Source: Corbicula japonica (lineage: Eukaryota > Mollusca > Bivalvia > Venerida > Cyrenidae). From it: a DNA stretch of 64,000 nt. Under the pieces are notes generated by a model. The model worked only from the letters and a program-made list of their open reading frames with translations. It was not told the origin of the DNA and made no database searches. The translations under genes were made by a program, and so were the position numbers. The DNA is taken from the NCBI GenBank assembly GCA_038501625.1, contig JAZAYU010000013.1:10726001-10790000 (forward strand). Reading direction: 5' to 3'. Below are positions 10,837-22,448 of this stretch, one piece after another (the first letter of the stretch is position 1; every line of letters starts with the position of its first letter).

Positions 10837-11030
10837 TGATATGTTCTTTATTATAGGAGTATAACACAACTCAGCACGTGAGAGGTTGCAATTTATTGTT
10901 CATTTTTATGAGAGCACGTTTTTACATCAAAGGCGGAAGTAGACGGTGTTTTCGTACAAACTACATGTCGTCAATACAACTATTAAAGTATTATTAAGAC
11001 CTGACGAGTTAGCTCCCTTTAAACACTACA
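10837..11030 (-). repeat. 5' LTR of the young Ty3/gypsy element
   Basis: 194 bp, identical to 5973-6166 as read. It serves as promoter; the transcript would run leftward. Right target duplication GGTAC is at 11031-11035. Confidence 0.92.
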
Positions 11031-11035
11031 GGTAC

Positions 11036-11771
11036 CAGTCGGTAAATTGTGCCATTTCCCCATTTAACCATTCCCACAAGCCCTGAGTGGCTGCATCAGT
11101 CATTCCAAGCCAGAAGATGAATTTAGCTGCAAGAGAAATACTTCATCTAAGCCACAGAGATGTGGACAAAGATGTTCAAGAATCAAGAAAAGACGGCAGT
11201 GAGCAGTGCTGTTCTCTTGTTGTGTTATATTATTCTGCAGGCTATCTAAATACACTCAACAAAAGTTCAAATTGGTCACTTTTTGTCCGTAAATTTTTAT
11301 TAGAAAGACATTGAATTCACTCTTTATTAATAATCCTATGCCAACAACAGTCTTCAGCTTAAGCTTTAATCTTGTAATAATTGATTTTAACATGATTAAT
11401 CAATAGCATATTTGTTTAAATAAACCCCTTTTAAAGTATCCAATTTTAAAATTACCCCCCCCCCTTTCAATTAAAGACGGTTCTAATTTTGACCCTACGG
11501 TGTAGGTAAATGGTACTGGATTCATTTAAGAAAACAATCAATAAATATTAAAAAGAAATTAGATAAGATTTCAAGACAAAACAGTTTTTTCCACAACCTC
11601 TCTTGACGTAGGGAAGAAACGAATCTAGCATACATTGTAAACATATACAATTAATGACCAATTAGAACTTTGGTTGAGTGTAGATAAAAACTTAACTGTG
11701 ATAGCAACAATACGACAATGAATCAAACTAATACATAACATTTAAGGCTCAGTTTGACTAAACCAGGACTG
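11036..11771. other. No gene seen
   Basis: Continuation of the LTR element's target region, then AT-rich sequence with a poly-C run at 11455-11464. Short frames only. Confidence 0.5.
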
Positions 11772-11846
11772 AAGGTTATAAAGCTGAGATTGGAAACCAG
11801 TCTCAAATATCAAGCATCTGGTTTCCATGCTCAGTTTTATAACCTT
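11772..11846. repeat. Small hairpin (foldback) element
   Basis: 29-bp arms at 11772-11800 and 11818-11846 (AAGGTTATAAAGCTGAG... against ...CTCAGTTTTATAACCTT) pair with about three mismatches around a 17-base loop. It could be a foldback MITE remnant or a structured RNA. No flanking duplication was identified. Confidence 0.7.
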
Positions 11847-12189
11847 GGACACTGTTCATGAGCAGTCATGGAAATGCATAAAATTTCCACGCCGCATAGC
11901 CCCGGAAATACTGAATGAAACATACGGGGCGACATTTTACAGTCGCCACAGGGCAAACAAATGATATTGGGAGTGTGTTATCGTGTAATTTAGTTGGCTG
12001 TGTAATCAGTTGTATAGTAGTATTTGAGCTATGTAACGTCTTTCACAATTTATTAACACCACAATGTCAAAAAATATCTCCGGATGCGTGTCCCTTATCT
12101 GATACATGTATATATGCTCTGTTAGTCTGTATACGTCTTGTCAGATTTGTGTAACGGCATATACATTGAGCTACTTGTTGGGCAGTTTG

Positions 12190-12425
12190 TTTTCCCCCGC
12201 CGCATAGCGGCTGGGTGATATAGGGATGGCCTTCGTCCATCCGTCCGTCCGTCCGATCTTCCGGCGCGCACATTTCGTGTCCGGTCCATATCTTTTCAAC
12301 CCCTAGAAGGAATTTCATGAAACTTTAGGCAAATGTTCTCTCCATCAAGACGACGGGCAGAACACATGTTCCAACATGGCTGACTCAATGTCAAGGTCGC
12401 TAGGTCAGAAAAATCCTAATATTTC
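12190..12425 (+). repeat. Mollusc-type dispersed repeat with CCGTCC run
   Basis: Begins CCCCCGCCGCATAGCGG, has ATCCGTCCGTCCGTCCG at about 12239, then the blocks TTCGTGTCCGGTCCATA, GGAATTTCATGAAACTT and CAATGTCAAGGTC. The same blocks recur at 13020-13330. The head resembles the one at 15487. Repeats of this kind are abundant in bivalve genomes (recalled). Confidence 0.65.
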
Positions 12426-12678
12426 TACCTGTCTTCAGCTATATTTAGATTCAATCTTAATATGTTATTAGGATGCATTCATCAAGTTCCTGGTCAATGA
12501 TCTAGTGAACTTTGCTCCTTAGATCTGTGTTATGCAATATTAAGAACTATGCTCTGGAAGATTTTATAGTGTAAATTTTGTCATTTTCTATAGATACTGA
12601 CCAAATAAACTGTCTTACTTTATTTATAGCACTTTGAAAATCAGGCTTTTCGGAATATTTTATTCACTGTTTGTATTT

Positions 12679-12724
<46 letters not shown>
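12679..12724. repeat. (ACA)n microsatellite
   Basis: About 15 perfect AAC/ACA trinucleotides. Confidence 0.95.
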
Positions 12725-12797
12725 AGAACACATTTGTAGCACATTCTCAAAATGTTAAGACTAAATTTAAAAGAGGTCTCAGCTGTATACAGTAATG

Positions 12798-12978
12798 TAC
12801 AGTGAAACATGCCTTAGCAGCCACCTGCGAATAGCATCCACCTGTCTTAAACAGCCAGTTTGAATATGTCATAAACTGGCATTTTGTTCTCATTTTAGCC
12901 TGTCTTTAACAGCCACCTGTATAGAGCAGCCACTTTTTGTCACTCCCTTGGGTGGCTGCTAAAACAGGTTTGACTGTA
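12798..12978. mobile_element. MITE with TACAGT...ACTGTA ends
   Basis: Terminal inverted repeats TACAGTGAAACATGCCTTAG and the complement of GCTGCTAAAACAGGTTTGAC-TGTA bound a 181-bp unit with repeated internal GCCACCTG boxes. Related sequences are at 36648-36808 and 46852-47035. TA at each end fits a Tc1/mariner-type insertion. Confidence 0.7.
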
Positions 12979-13019
12979 CACAAACTGGCAAGTTAATTGG
13001 TGGTCTCTGAACCCCTGGA

Positions 13020-13330
13020 ATTAATATCGTGAAAATTAAGTGAAATGTTCAGTTCATGAACATGATGTGCTGAACCCATGTTCCAACCTGGCTGGCTCAA
13101 GGTCAAGGCCGCCTGCGGTGTTTGAGCATATTTCGTGTCCGGTCCATAACTTTCCAACTCTAAGAAGGAATTTCATGAAACTTAGTCAAACATTCTCCTC
13201 ACGAAGATGACATGCAAAATCCAAGTTCCAATATGACCGCCTCAATGTCAAGGTCAACAGTGGTGTTTGAAGATTTGAACCATGCATTTTGTGTCCAGTT
13301 CATATCTTCTGAACCCACATTTGTATAATA
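13020..13330 (+). repeat. Second copy of the 12.2-kb dispersed repeat
   Basis: Repeats the ordered blocks TTTCGTGTCCGGTCCATAA, GAAGGAATTTCATGAAACTT, CATTCTCC and CAATGTCAAGGTCAA, with a further partial unit (TTTTGTGTCCAGTTCATATC) at 13288. Confidence 0.6.
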
Positions 13331-13429
13331 TATTATCTGAACATACATGTAGACTGTTAAATTGGCAATACCTTATAACAGTTTTCTTGTTGTACAATTA
13401 AGAATTTTCACAATCATTTGTAACTGTCA

Positions 13430-13476
13430 ATGCAAGGCGGGAATGTAAGTCCTGATATGCATATTTCACTTTTTAA
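13430..13476 (+). mobile_element. Short 3'-end fragment of the RT element family
   Basis: Matches the last ~30 bases of the 61.2-62.4 kb element (TCCTGATATGCATATTTCAC followed by T-run). Very short, so chance or recombination cannot be ruled out. Confidence 0.4.
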
Positions 13477-14783
13477 GTAGATAATGTATATTTAAAGAGA
13501 GTTGCTTTTCTGAACAACCTTAGTTGTTGTCATTTTGTTCAAGTCTCTTATCTCATTGTGACATCAAACTCCAACAGTATTGACAAACTTTAATATTTAT
13601 AATGTTGCACACGAGCAAAACATGGCTTCAACACAATATTTCGTGATACGACTTAAAGCTCCCAAAATGTATGATTTTCAACTTATTAAAATTATCACAC
13701 GATATTTTTGTGGAATATCAATTGATTTTATTTCTTTTCAATGTAGACTTATAGTCTCAAAAAGAGACTTCGGTTTGATTGAGTCAGCCGGGTTTCAGGC
13801 TCTCAACGCTTCTCTTTCTTCCCACCAGACGATATGGACCTCATGATCACAACGCATCATAAACATTCACAAAAATATTAATTGAAGTTCAGTATGGATA
13901 AAAAAACAACTTAACGTTGCTTGCGTGGTGGCTTAATAAATTAAGACATTTTTATATTACTTACCTGTATCGTTATAACGCTGTGTCATATATGTCTTAA
14001 GAAACTCATTTTCTGGTGTGTTGTCCACATGTACCATATAGGCTCCAAACTGTTCGCAGACAACCTATTAATAGAATTTTATAGAAGGTGTTTATTATAA
14101 AGGTTCTGATCTAATAGAACCGGTTAAACATCTCATTTAAAGCTCCATGACAAGGTCATATTCACGCCATATTTTGGCACGTATCTAAAGCTATACGAAT
14201 AACTTTTGCTAATATTAAGTTGCGTTCAACCCGAAGCGAGGCGGTGACAGCAACACGCATGTCCTTGACTTTCCTTGAACATCCTTAATATCAAATTAAT
14301 GCCACAGTTTCACCTTCATTTCAATGATTTGAAGATACAGCAATTTTCCTTGCGTCTCTCTTTCTATATACACTATATTCTGATGTGATGTTTATGTTAA
14401 TTTTCATATAAAATTGTTAAAATGAAGTCTTTTCTAGCGTAACAACTTGAATAAATTAATTTTATCGACCTCAAACAAGTAAAATACAAATGGAAAATAA
14501 ACAAACAACAAAACTGATATGCAAAGAACACAGTTGTTCTTGAATAAACTGTCGATGCCTAGTACATTCTTTTGCAGCAACCTTACCTTAGCTTGCTGAA
14601 AGGTCACGACCCTTTCGTCGAAATAATAACATGACCCGGTCCCGAGATATTGCAACCAGCCAACCGGACAACCTATTATAATAAAGATTTGACATATTGG
14701 AAAATAAAGATTATATTAGGTTTATGTTTTTTCTGAGCTTGAATTTAGTTGGCGAGTACAAATTGAATAAAATAAAGTATGAT
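13477..14783. other. No gene seen
   Basis: AT-rich unique-looking sequence. Frames up to 88 codons occur but lack recognisable domains, splice-like boundaries or composition shifts. Confidence 0.4.
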
Positions 14784-14926
14784 TATTATGTTGAGTCTGT
14801 AGATTCGTATCTATCGACTTGCGTGTGTAAACACTATCACGCGAGACTGAAGGTCGGGCGTGATTTGGTTTACATATGCAACGAGAAATGATACGAATTC
14901 GCACAGACTGCATATTGTCATTATGT
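14784..14926. repeat. Imperfect palindrome
   Basis: Arms at about 14784-14842 and 14858-14926 pair through TTATGTTGAGTCTGT/ACAGACTG...ATTATGTT, ATTCGTATC/GATACGAAT and ATCACGC/GCGTGAT, with a ~15-base loop. The translated frames on the two strands look alike because of this symmetry. Probably a foldback MITE. Confidence 0.65.
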
Positions 14927-15015
14927 TCCTTTTTAAAAATATCCTGGCTCAAAACGAAATAAAATACACTGAACTACAAAATTTCATTCAGCAACGTGGT
15001 TAACGTTATTTAGAG

Positions 15016-15195
15016 GATAATACACGGCTGAGCGGGGCCGAGGCGTGATAATCGGCCCGAGAGGAGCATAACGACCCGAGGGAATTTAGCCTGAGTGAAC
15101 ATTTTATAAAAAGATGTCCAAATAGATTTCTATAAAGGTATGTATTATAGACGTTAAAACACGGCTGAGCGGGGCCGAGGAGTGATAATCTTAGC
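15016..15195. repeat. Direct repeats of a GC-rich 30-mer
   Basis: ACACGGCTGAGCGGGGCCGA followed by GG(C/A)GTGATAATC occurs at 15021 and again at about 15159, with CCCGAGAGGAGCATAACGACCCGAG between. GC-rich against an AT-rich background. Confidence 0.75.
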
Positions 15196-15486
15196 AAATT
15201 CATGAATGGCGTAAAAATTTAGGGATGTTTGTAGAAAAGCAACAAACATATCCTACCCTACTTTGGAGAGCGGTGTATAAGGATCAGAATACACAACGAA
15301 GTATGACGTAGTTATGACGTCACACATACTATATAACACAGACAACTATAGAAATATGAGATCGGAAAATAACACTGTGGGATATGGATTAATTGATCTG
15401 TCTCGTTGTATCAATGTTGTGAATGCAGACTTTATGCCAAATACAGTCATGGGTAAATACATGTAGCAAGACTCGGGCCAGTTCTA

Positions 15487-15590
15487 TACCCCCGCATACG
15501 AAGTATAGGGGTATATAGGAGTCATCATCCGGTTGGTTGGTTCGTTGGTTGGTTGGTTGGGCGGTCTGTCTGTGGCACTTACAGCGTCAA
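15487..15590 (+). mobile_element. Head of a mollusc minisatellite-bearing repeat
   Basis: CCCCCGCATACGAAGTATAG, GGGTATATAGGAGTCATCAT and a (GGTT)n run precede the satellite directly, so the satellite may be the internal array of a Helentron-like ('pearl'-type) element. The similar head at 12190 supports an element boundary here. Class is inference. Confidence 0.5.
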
Positions 15591-15947
15591 CAGTTTTCAA
15601 GATATCGACTTGAAACTTTAAACATATGTTCGTGAGGACATTTGCGCGAACCAGTTTTTTCTCATGTGGATTAGTCCATTATTTTTCGGAGGGGAGAACG
15701 ACTTTACAAAATCTTTTGACACGAACTACTTCTACAGTTTTTAAGATATTGACTTGAAACTTGATACACATGTTCGGCATGAAGTGTAGATGTGCGTGAC
15801 ATATTTTTCGTGTGGATTAGTCCATTATTTTTTTGCAGGGGGCATGATTTAACAAAATCGTGTTATGCAAACTTCTAAATCTTGTGATGCGAACTACTTC
15901 TACAGATTTTAAGATATTGACTTGAAACTTGATACAAATGTTCGGCA
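15591..15947. repeat. ~145-bp satellite, left part
   Basis: The same repeat as 18641-21665: units carry TTTCAAGATATCGACTTGAA, GTGGATTAGTCCATTATTTT and ATGATTTAACAAAATCGTG. Interrupted at 15948 by the foldback element. Confidence 0.9.
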
Positions 15948-15951
15948 TTAA

Positions 15952-16498
15952 GGTGGAACGCGCCTCAAAATTTTTTTTCGAGTTTCCTCACGAAATTTCG
16001 CATACATATAATTGAGCATATGCCTGATTTAGATGTGTGCTTACTTTTTTAGTATAATTAGCCGTTTCGAAACTACAAGCCTTCAAAGTATGCCACTAAC
16101 GTCACTTTTGAGACGTCTGTCAATTTTCCCGCGTTCAAGTAACAAAAGCCGATATTTCAATCAATTTTGCGTTGATTGCTACGAAATTTCATCACCTTGT
16201 TCGCCTTACAAATAACTTCATGTACATATAATTTTCTTATCCGTTGCTCACGTTTTACAAATTTAATGCGTCTTTAACGTCCGTTTTCAGAGACAAAATG
16301 GCGTCGCGTTTTGCTTAAAAAAATCGCGGTTTTCGTTGATTATGAAAAAATCTGCAAATTTAAATTTTGATTTTTTTAACTCTATTGATTAAACTTTTTA
16401 CGACAAATCGTTTGATATCAAGAAAAGTATACCTTACCAGCTTCGTTTTCGCTCAATATCAATTTATCCTACCCCTCTATCTTCTTTCATTTGGCGTT
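15952..16498 (+). repeat. Left inverted repeat of the foldback element
   Basis: 547 bp, closely matching the complement of 18092-18636 with scattered substitutions. Short mirrored open frames on both arms are by-products of the symmetry. Confidence 0.88.
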
Positions 16499-18091
16499 GA
16501 AATACTGCTTTCTTTTACGTGGGATATCTGCCGTTCATTCTCTATCGTCCAGTTTTCAATCGTTCTATTATCCCAGCCGCATTGATGGTTAGAAAATGAT
16601 TTTACAATTTCAATTTTACGCATTGCAAATTTTGCTAGAGAATGAAATAGCTTTTCACTGACGCACCATGGTCACGAACGGAATGGACGCAAACGGACAT
16701 GCATACGGACTTCGCACCACGGAATTATGTAATGCCAGCTAACACTTGGCGACTCTCTAACCGTCATGACAAAGTAATTACGTACTGTAGTGTTAGTTTA
16801 CACATTTTTTATAGAAATTAAATAGATTTAGCACTGCTTAATGTTGTTTTTTACTCACAATGCAAGCAGCAAGATTAACAGTCGGCAATGTTATTACTTC
16901 CCTTTATTTATTATCTGGTATTTATTTTTAATGAATTACACAGTCTGTTGGTTAACAATAAGAAATAATTGAAAATGATAATTATATTAAAAGACGTAAA
17001 GAGAACATTTTTATCCTTACAGATGAAAACCTCAATATTTGTAAATTTCGATTGTCAAAATAATGAGTTTTATAGAAAGTTTGTTACCTAGCGCACACAT
17101 GATTTCTGACTACTTCATTATGTCGTCGTTTGAGGCGGAGGAGCCCTAAAACTGAGAACAATAAAAAATATTTAGAAATAAAATTAGTTTATAAACCGTT
17201 CAGTAAACATTTTTTTTCAAATTACAATTTACCATTGTAATTTTAAGGACACTAGCAGAAAACAATAAAATAAATACAGGAATAAATATTCATGTTGTTA
17301 CATATTCTATAGATCAGAACCCAAAATCATTCACTAATTTATTCCTTATTTTATTGATTCATTCCTTCATTCCCTGTCTGTCTGACTGATTGATTGATTG
17401 TGATTGATTGATTTGTTCGTATTTCGATACTTGTAAATTTTCTCTTTTTCGAAATAATGGCATCACATGCAGGTTATCAGAGATCGCCTGCATCGTTGAT
17501 AATTACAGCGTCACAAAAGACGTGTATACTCGTAGGCCCCTACTTTGTGAAATCGTGATTAAAACATAAATTCACAGTTAAAGATATTTTAATTAATTAA
17601 ATATGGAGATATGAAATTAAATATATTACGGAGATGTGAATCCATTGTTCCTGAATACATAACAAAAAAACATGCAAAACATATGAGTATTTGTTCCTAC
17701 CAGATTTTATGTGTGAAAATTCGACAAAAACTCGAAATTATAAAACGTTCATTTTATCATATGCAATTAAAATGTTGAGAAATCCAAGGCATTTTATTTT
17801 TTAAAACAGCTCGAAAGGAATTGTTGACATGATATGTCCGTTTTGATAAAATAATTCTGTGCGTCACTATTTTAGATCAGTAACAACAAATACGGCGATT
17901 TACAGCCCATTTCCATTCTTCGATGGTGTTGTTTGAGAGCCATGTGCCTTGATAGAAATAACAACTGCCAAAAACAATATCTGAATTGTATCAGGAATGT
18001 AATGATTTTTTATTTGATAACAAATTCTATTATTTTCTTTAAAAATATTTTTACTTATTAACTAAATTTGCCGAACACACAAAGTACTTTA

Positions 18092-18636
18092 AACGTCAAA
18101 AAAAGTAGATAGAGGGGTAGAATAAATTGATATTGAGCGAAAACGAAGCTGGTAAGGTATACTTTTCTTGATATCAAACGATTTGTCGTAAAAAGTTTAA
18201 TCAATAGAGTTAAAAAAAATCAAAATTTAAATTTGCAGATTTTTTTATAATCAACGAAAACCGCGATTTTTTAAGCAAAACGCGACGCCATTTCGTCTCT
18301 GAAAACGGACGTTAAAGTCGCATTAAATTTGTAAAACGTGAGCCACGGATAAGAAAATTATATGTACATGAAGTAATTTGTAAGACAGACTAGGTGATGA
18401 AATTTCGTAGCAATCAACGCAAAATTGACTGAAATATCGGCTTTTGTTGCTTGAACGCGGGAAAAATGACAGACGTCTCAAAAGTGACGTTAGTGGCATA
18501 CTTTGAAGGCTTGTAGTTTCGAAACGACTAAGGATACTAAAAAAGTAAGCACACATCCAAATCAGGCATATGCTCAAATATATGTATGCGAAATTTCGTG
18601 AGGAAACTCGAAAAAAAATTTGAGGCGCGTTCCACC
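18092..18636 (-). repeat. Right inverted repeat of the foldback element
   Basis: 545 bp. Inner edge at AACGTCAA, against TTGGCGTT on the left arm. Confidence 0.88.
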
Positions 18637-18640
18637 TTAA

Positions 18641-21600
18641 GTGTGGATGTGCGTGACATATTTTTTATGGATCAGTCCATTATTTTTGCAGGGGACATGA
18701 TTTAACAAAATCGTGTTATTCAAACTTCTACACTAACTACGTCAACAGTTTTCAAGATATCGACTTTAAACTTTAAACATATGTTCGTGTGTACATTTGC
18801 GCAATTTTTTTTCTCATGTGGATCAGTCCATTATTTTTCGGAGGGGAGCATGATTCAACAAAATCTTGTGACGCGAACTATTTCTACATTTACGCATCTA
18901 CGCAAACTTCTACATTTTTTAAGATATAAGACTTTAAACTAAAATTGTATGTTCTGCATGAAGTGCGCATGTAAGCGACATATTGTTTTGTGGATCAGTC
19001 CATAATTTTTTGGAGGGGAGCATTATTTAACAAAATCTTTTATTTAAAATCTTATGACGCAAACTACTTCTACAGTTTTCAAACTTTAAACATACGTTTG
19101 TGAGTAGATTTCCATGACATACTTTGTTTCATGTGGATCAGTCCATTATTTTTTAGCAGGGGAGTATGATTCAATAAAATCTTGTGACACGATCTACTTC
19201 AATCTACAGTTTTTAAGATATTGACTTGAAACTTTAAACATGTTCGGGATGAAGAGTAGATGTGCGTGACATATTTTTCGTGTGGATCAGTCCATTATTT
19301 TTTGCAGGGGACATGATTTAACAAAATCGTGTTTTGCAAACTTCTACAGTTTTCAAGATATCGACTTGAAACCAAAATTGTATGTTCTGCATGAATTGTG
19401 TATGTCAGCGACATATTTTTTTGTGGATCAGTCCATTATTTTTTGCAGGTGAGCATTATTTAACAAAATCTTTTGTTTAAAATCTTATGATGCAAACCAC
19501 TTCTCCAGTTTTCAACACTTAAATAAATATACGTTTGTGAGTAGATTTCCATGACATACTTTGTTTCATGTGGATCAGTCCATTATTTTCAGCAGGGGAG
19601 CATGATTCAACAAAATCTTGTGACACGAACTACTTCTACAGTTTTTAAGATATTAACTTGAAACTTTAAGCATATGTTCAGCATGAAGTGTAGATGTGCG
19701 TGACATATTTTTTGTGTGGATCAGTCCATTATTTTTTGCAGGGATCATGATTTAACAAAATCATGTAATGCAAACTTCTACAGTTTTCAAGATATCGACT
19801 TAAAACTGAAATCATATGTTCTGCACGAAGTGCGCATGTTAGTGACATATTTTTTATGGATCAGTCCATGTTTGGTTGGAGGGGAGCATTATTTAACAAA
19901 ATCGTGTTATGCAAACTTCTACACTTACCACGTCAACAGTTTTCAAGATATCGAATAGAAACTTTAAACATTTGTTCGTGAGTATATTTGCGCACATTTT
20001 TTTCTCATGTGGATCAGTCCATTATTTTTCGGAGGGGAGCACGATTTAACAAAATCTTGTGACGCGAACTACTTCTACAGTTTTTAAGATATTGACTTGA
20101 AACTTGATACATATGTTCGGATGAAGTGTAGATGTGCGTGACATATTTTTCGTGTGGATCAGTCCATTATTTATTCCAGGGGACATGATTTAACAAAATC
20201 GTGTTATGCAAACTTGTACACTTACTACGTCAACAGTTTTCAAGATATCGACTTGAAACTTTAAACATATGTTCGTGAGTACATTTGCGCCAATTTTTTT
20301 TCTCATGTGGATCAGTCCATTATATTTCGGAAGGGAGCATGATTCAACAAAATCTAGTGACGCGAACTTCTTCTACAGTTTTTAAGATATTGACTTGAAA
20401 CATTATACATTTGTTCGACATGAAGTGTAGATGTGCGTGACATATTTTTCGTGTGGATCAGTACATTATTTTTTGCAGGGGACATGATTTAACAAAATCG
20501 TGTTATGCAAACTTCTACAGTTTTCAAGATATAAGACTTTAAACTAAAATTGTATGTTCTGCATGAAGTGCGCATGTAAGCAACATATTTTTTGTGTGGA
20601 TCAGTCCATTATTTTTTGGAGGGGAGCATTATTTTTACAAAATCTTTTATTGAAAATCTTATGACGCAAACTACTTCTCCAGTTTTCAAACTTTAAACAT
20701 ACGTTTGTGAGTAGATTTCCATGACATACTTTGTTTCATGTGGATCAGTCCATTATTTTTTAGCAGGGGAGTATGATTCAACAAAATCTTGTGATACGAA
20801 CTACTTCTACAGTTTTTAAGATATAGACTTGAAACTTTAAACATATGTTCGGCATGAAGTGTAGATGTGCGTGACATATTTTTCGTGTGGATCAGTCCAT
20901 TATTTTTGCAGGGGACATGATTTAACAAAATCGTGTTTTGCAAACTTCTACAGTTTTCAAGATATCGACATGAAACCAAAATTGTATGTTCTGCATGAAG
21001 TATGTATGTCAGCGACATATTTTTTGTGTGGATCAGTCCAATATGTTTTGCAGGTGAGCATTATTTAACAAAATCTTTTATTTAAAATCTTGTGATGCAA
21101 ACTACTTCTCCAGTTTTCAAACTTTAAATATACGTTTGTGAGTAGATTTCCATGACATACTTTGTTTCATGTGGATCAGTCCATTATTTTTTAGCAGGGG
21201 AGTATGATTCAACAAAATCTTGTGACACGAACTACTTCTACAGTTTGTAAGATATTAACTTGAAACTTTAAACATATGTTCAGCATGAAGTGTAGATTTG
21301 CGTGACATATTTTATGTGTGGATCGGTCCATTCTTTTTTGCCAGGGACATGATTTAACAAAATCGTGTAATGCAAACTTCTACAGTTTTCAAGATATCGA
21401 CTTGAAACTGAAATCATATGTTCTGCACGAAGTGTGCATGTTAGTGAAATATTTTTTATGGATCAGTCCATTTTTGGTTGTAGGGTAGGATTATTTAACA
21501 ATATCTTATGACACAAAATATTTCTCCAGTTTTCAAACTTTTAACATACGTTCGTGATTAGATTTGCATGACATATTTTTTTTTCATTTGGATCAGTCCA

Positions 21601-21665
21601 TTATTTTTTGGAAGGGGAGCACGATTCAACAAAACCTTGTGACGTCAACTACTTTTACAGTTTTG
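18641..21665. repeat. ~145-bp satellite with higher-order structure, right part
   Basis: About 20 units share GTGGATCAGTCCATTATTTT. Four variants can be told apart by the segment before it: A (ACATTTGCGC...TTCTCATGTGG), B (GATGTGCGTGACATATTTTT), C (CGCATGTAAGCGACATATT) and D (TTTCCATGACATACTTTGTT). They run roughly B-A-C-D-B-C-D-B-C'-A-B-A-B-C-D-B-C-D-B-C'-end, so B-C-D trimers of ~435 bp recur. The frames seen across it are repeat artefacts. Confidence 0.9.
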
Positions 21666-22362
21666 TTTAGATCCGGTGAAAACCCAAGTCGCTATATTTA
21701 AACACAACTTTTGCTTACACGCACGTGGCGTTAGCATCAGCTCACCAAATGACATCAATATTCTTATCCCTCTCGGAAGAATAACAACATGTGCCCGGGT
21801 GAAGGTCGAGTAGCTGTGTGCTAATCAACAGATTGTAAAAAAAATACTCAGAAGATGCTCAATTGTTTTTTTTTCTGACACAGAGACAGCATAGTAAGTA
21901 ATATGTATGTAATTATCATGCAACTGAAATGGCATTGTATCGGTAGGCGGATATAGACCTATGTTTGATTTTCTAAAATTGTTATGCCGCGAGAAAATTT
22001 AATCTCGGACTACACAAAATGAAACTAGGTCTACATTAGAATATGCGTCCAATGATGTACTTTGGAAACTAAAATGCGCACAAATTATGTACATACTTTG
22101 TAATGGAGATATTTATTATAAAAAAACAACAACAACAACAACAAAACATCAGAAATAAACAACTACCGTCAATTTCATAATTATTGAAAATTTATAATTT
22201 TTGTTTATGGAGAATTTTCACTGAATTGAGAGGCATAGTTGATTAAGATAAATGACAATAAATGATAAACCCATGCCAGATGTCTTAATTTTGTGTTTTA
22301 AAAAAGCTCAAATGCACTTAAGAAATGGCTTCCCAATGGTATATTAATTGCTATCTTTCAGA
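21666..22362. other. No gene seen
   Basis: Post-satellite AT-rich sequence with a short (AAC)n run near 22126-22145. Confidence 0.4.
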
Positions 22363-22448
22363 AGCTTCGGGGGGCTTCGACCCCTTGTCCCCCACCAGGG
22401 CTTTGCCCTGGATCTACCGGAGCCCTAGCGGCCCCCTGGATCCCCAGG
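22363..22448. repeat. GC-rich dispersed repeat
   Basis: CTTCGGGGGGCTTCGACCCC, CACCAGGGCTTTGCCCTGGA and GCCCCCTGGATCCCC resemble the 'gggcttcgccc' class of short repeats common in invertebrate genomes. It is sharply GC-rich in AT-rich surroundings. Confidence 0.5.

Larger units (their letters stand above)
5973..11030 (-). mobile_element. Complete Ty3/gypsy LTR retrotransposon, Steamer-like in size
   Basis: A full element of 5058 bp with LTRs at 5973-6166 and 10837-11030 (194 bp each, identical as I read them), flanked by a 5-bp target duplication GGTAC at 5968-5972 and 11031-11035. A polypurine tract abuts the 3' LTR, a tRNA-Ser-type primer site lies 2 bases inside the 5' LTR, and one long Gag-Pol frame fills the interior. 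Identical LTRs plus an intact frame imply a recent insertion, so this is probably an autonomous copy. Short LTRs, 5-bp duplication, ~5-kb length and a single ORF are the layout of bivalve Steamer-like elements (known family; assignment is inference). Confidence 0.93.
15952..18636. mobile_element. 2.7-kb foldback DNA transposon nested in the satellite
   Basis: Long inverted repeats 15952-16498 and 18092-18636 start GGTGGAACGCGCCTC and end in the complement, with TTAA at 15948-15951 and 18637-18640. Removing it restores a satellite unit (ttcggca-TTAA-gtgtggatg; the usual unit reads ttcggcatgaagtgtagatg), which proves insertion. Either TTAA was duplicated (piggyBac/Kolobok-like) or TA with AGGTGG tips (mariner-like); the sequence cannot decide. 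The ~1.6-kb middle has no long frame, so the element is non-autonomous. Confidence 0.88.

Noticed and set aside
15952..18636. Hidden transposase in the foldback element
   Set aside because: No long frame or DDE-type motif in either strand of the ~1.6-kb middle.
19716..21068. Short frames inside the ~145-bp satellite
   Set aside because: They recur with each unit and are broken by unit-to-unit changes.
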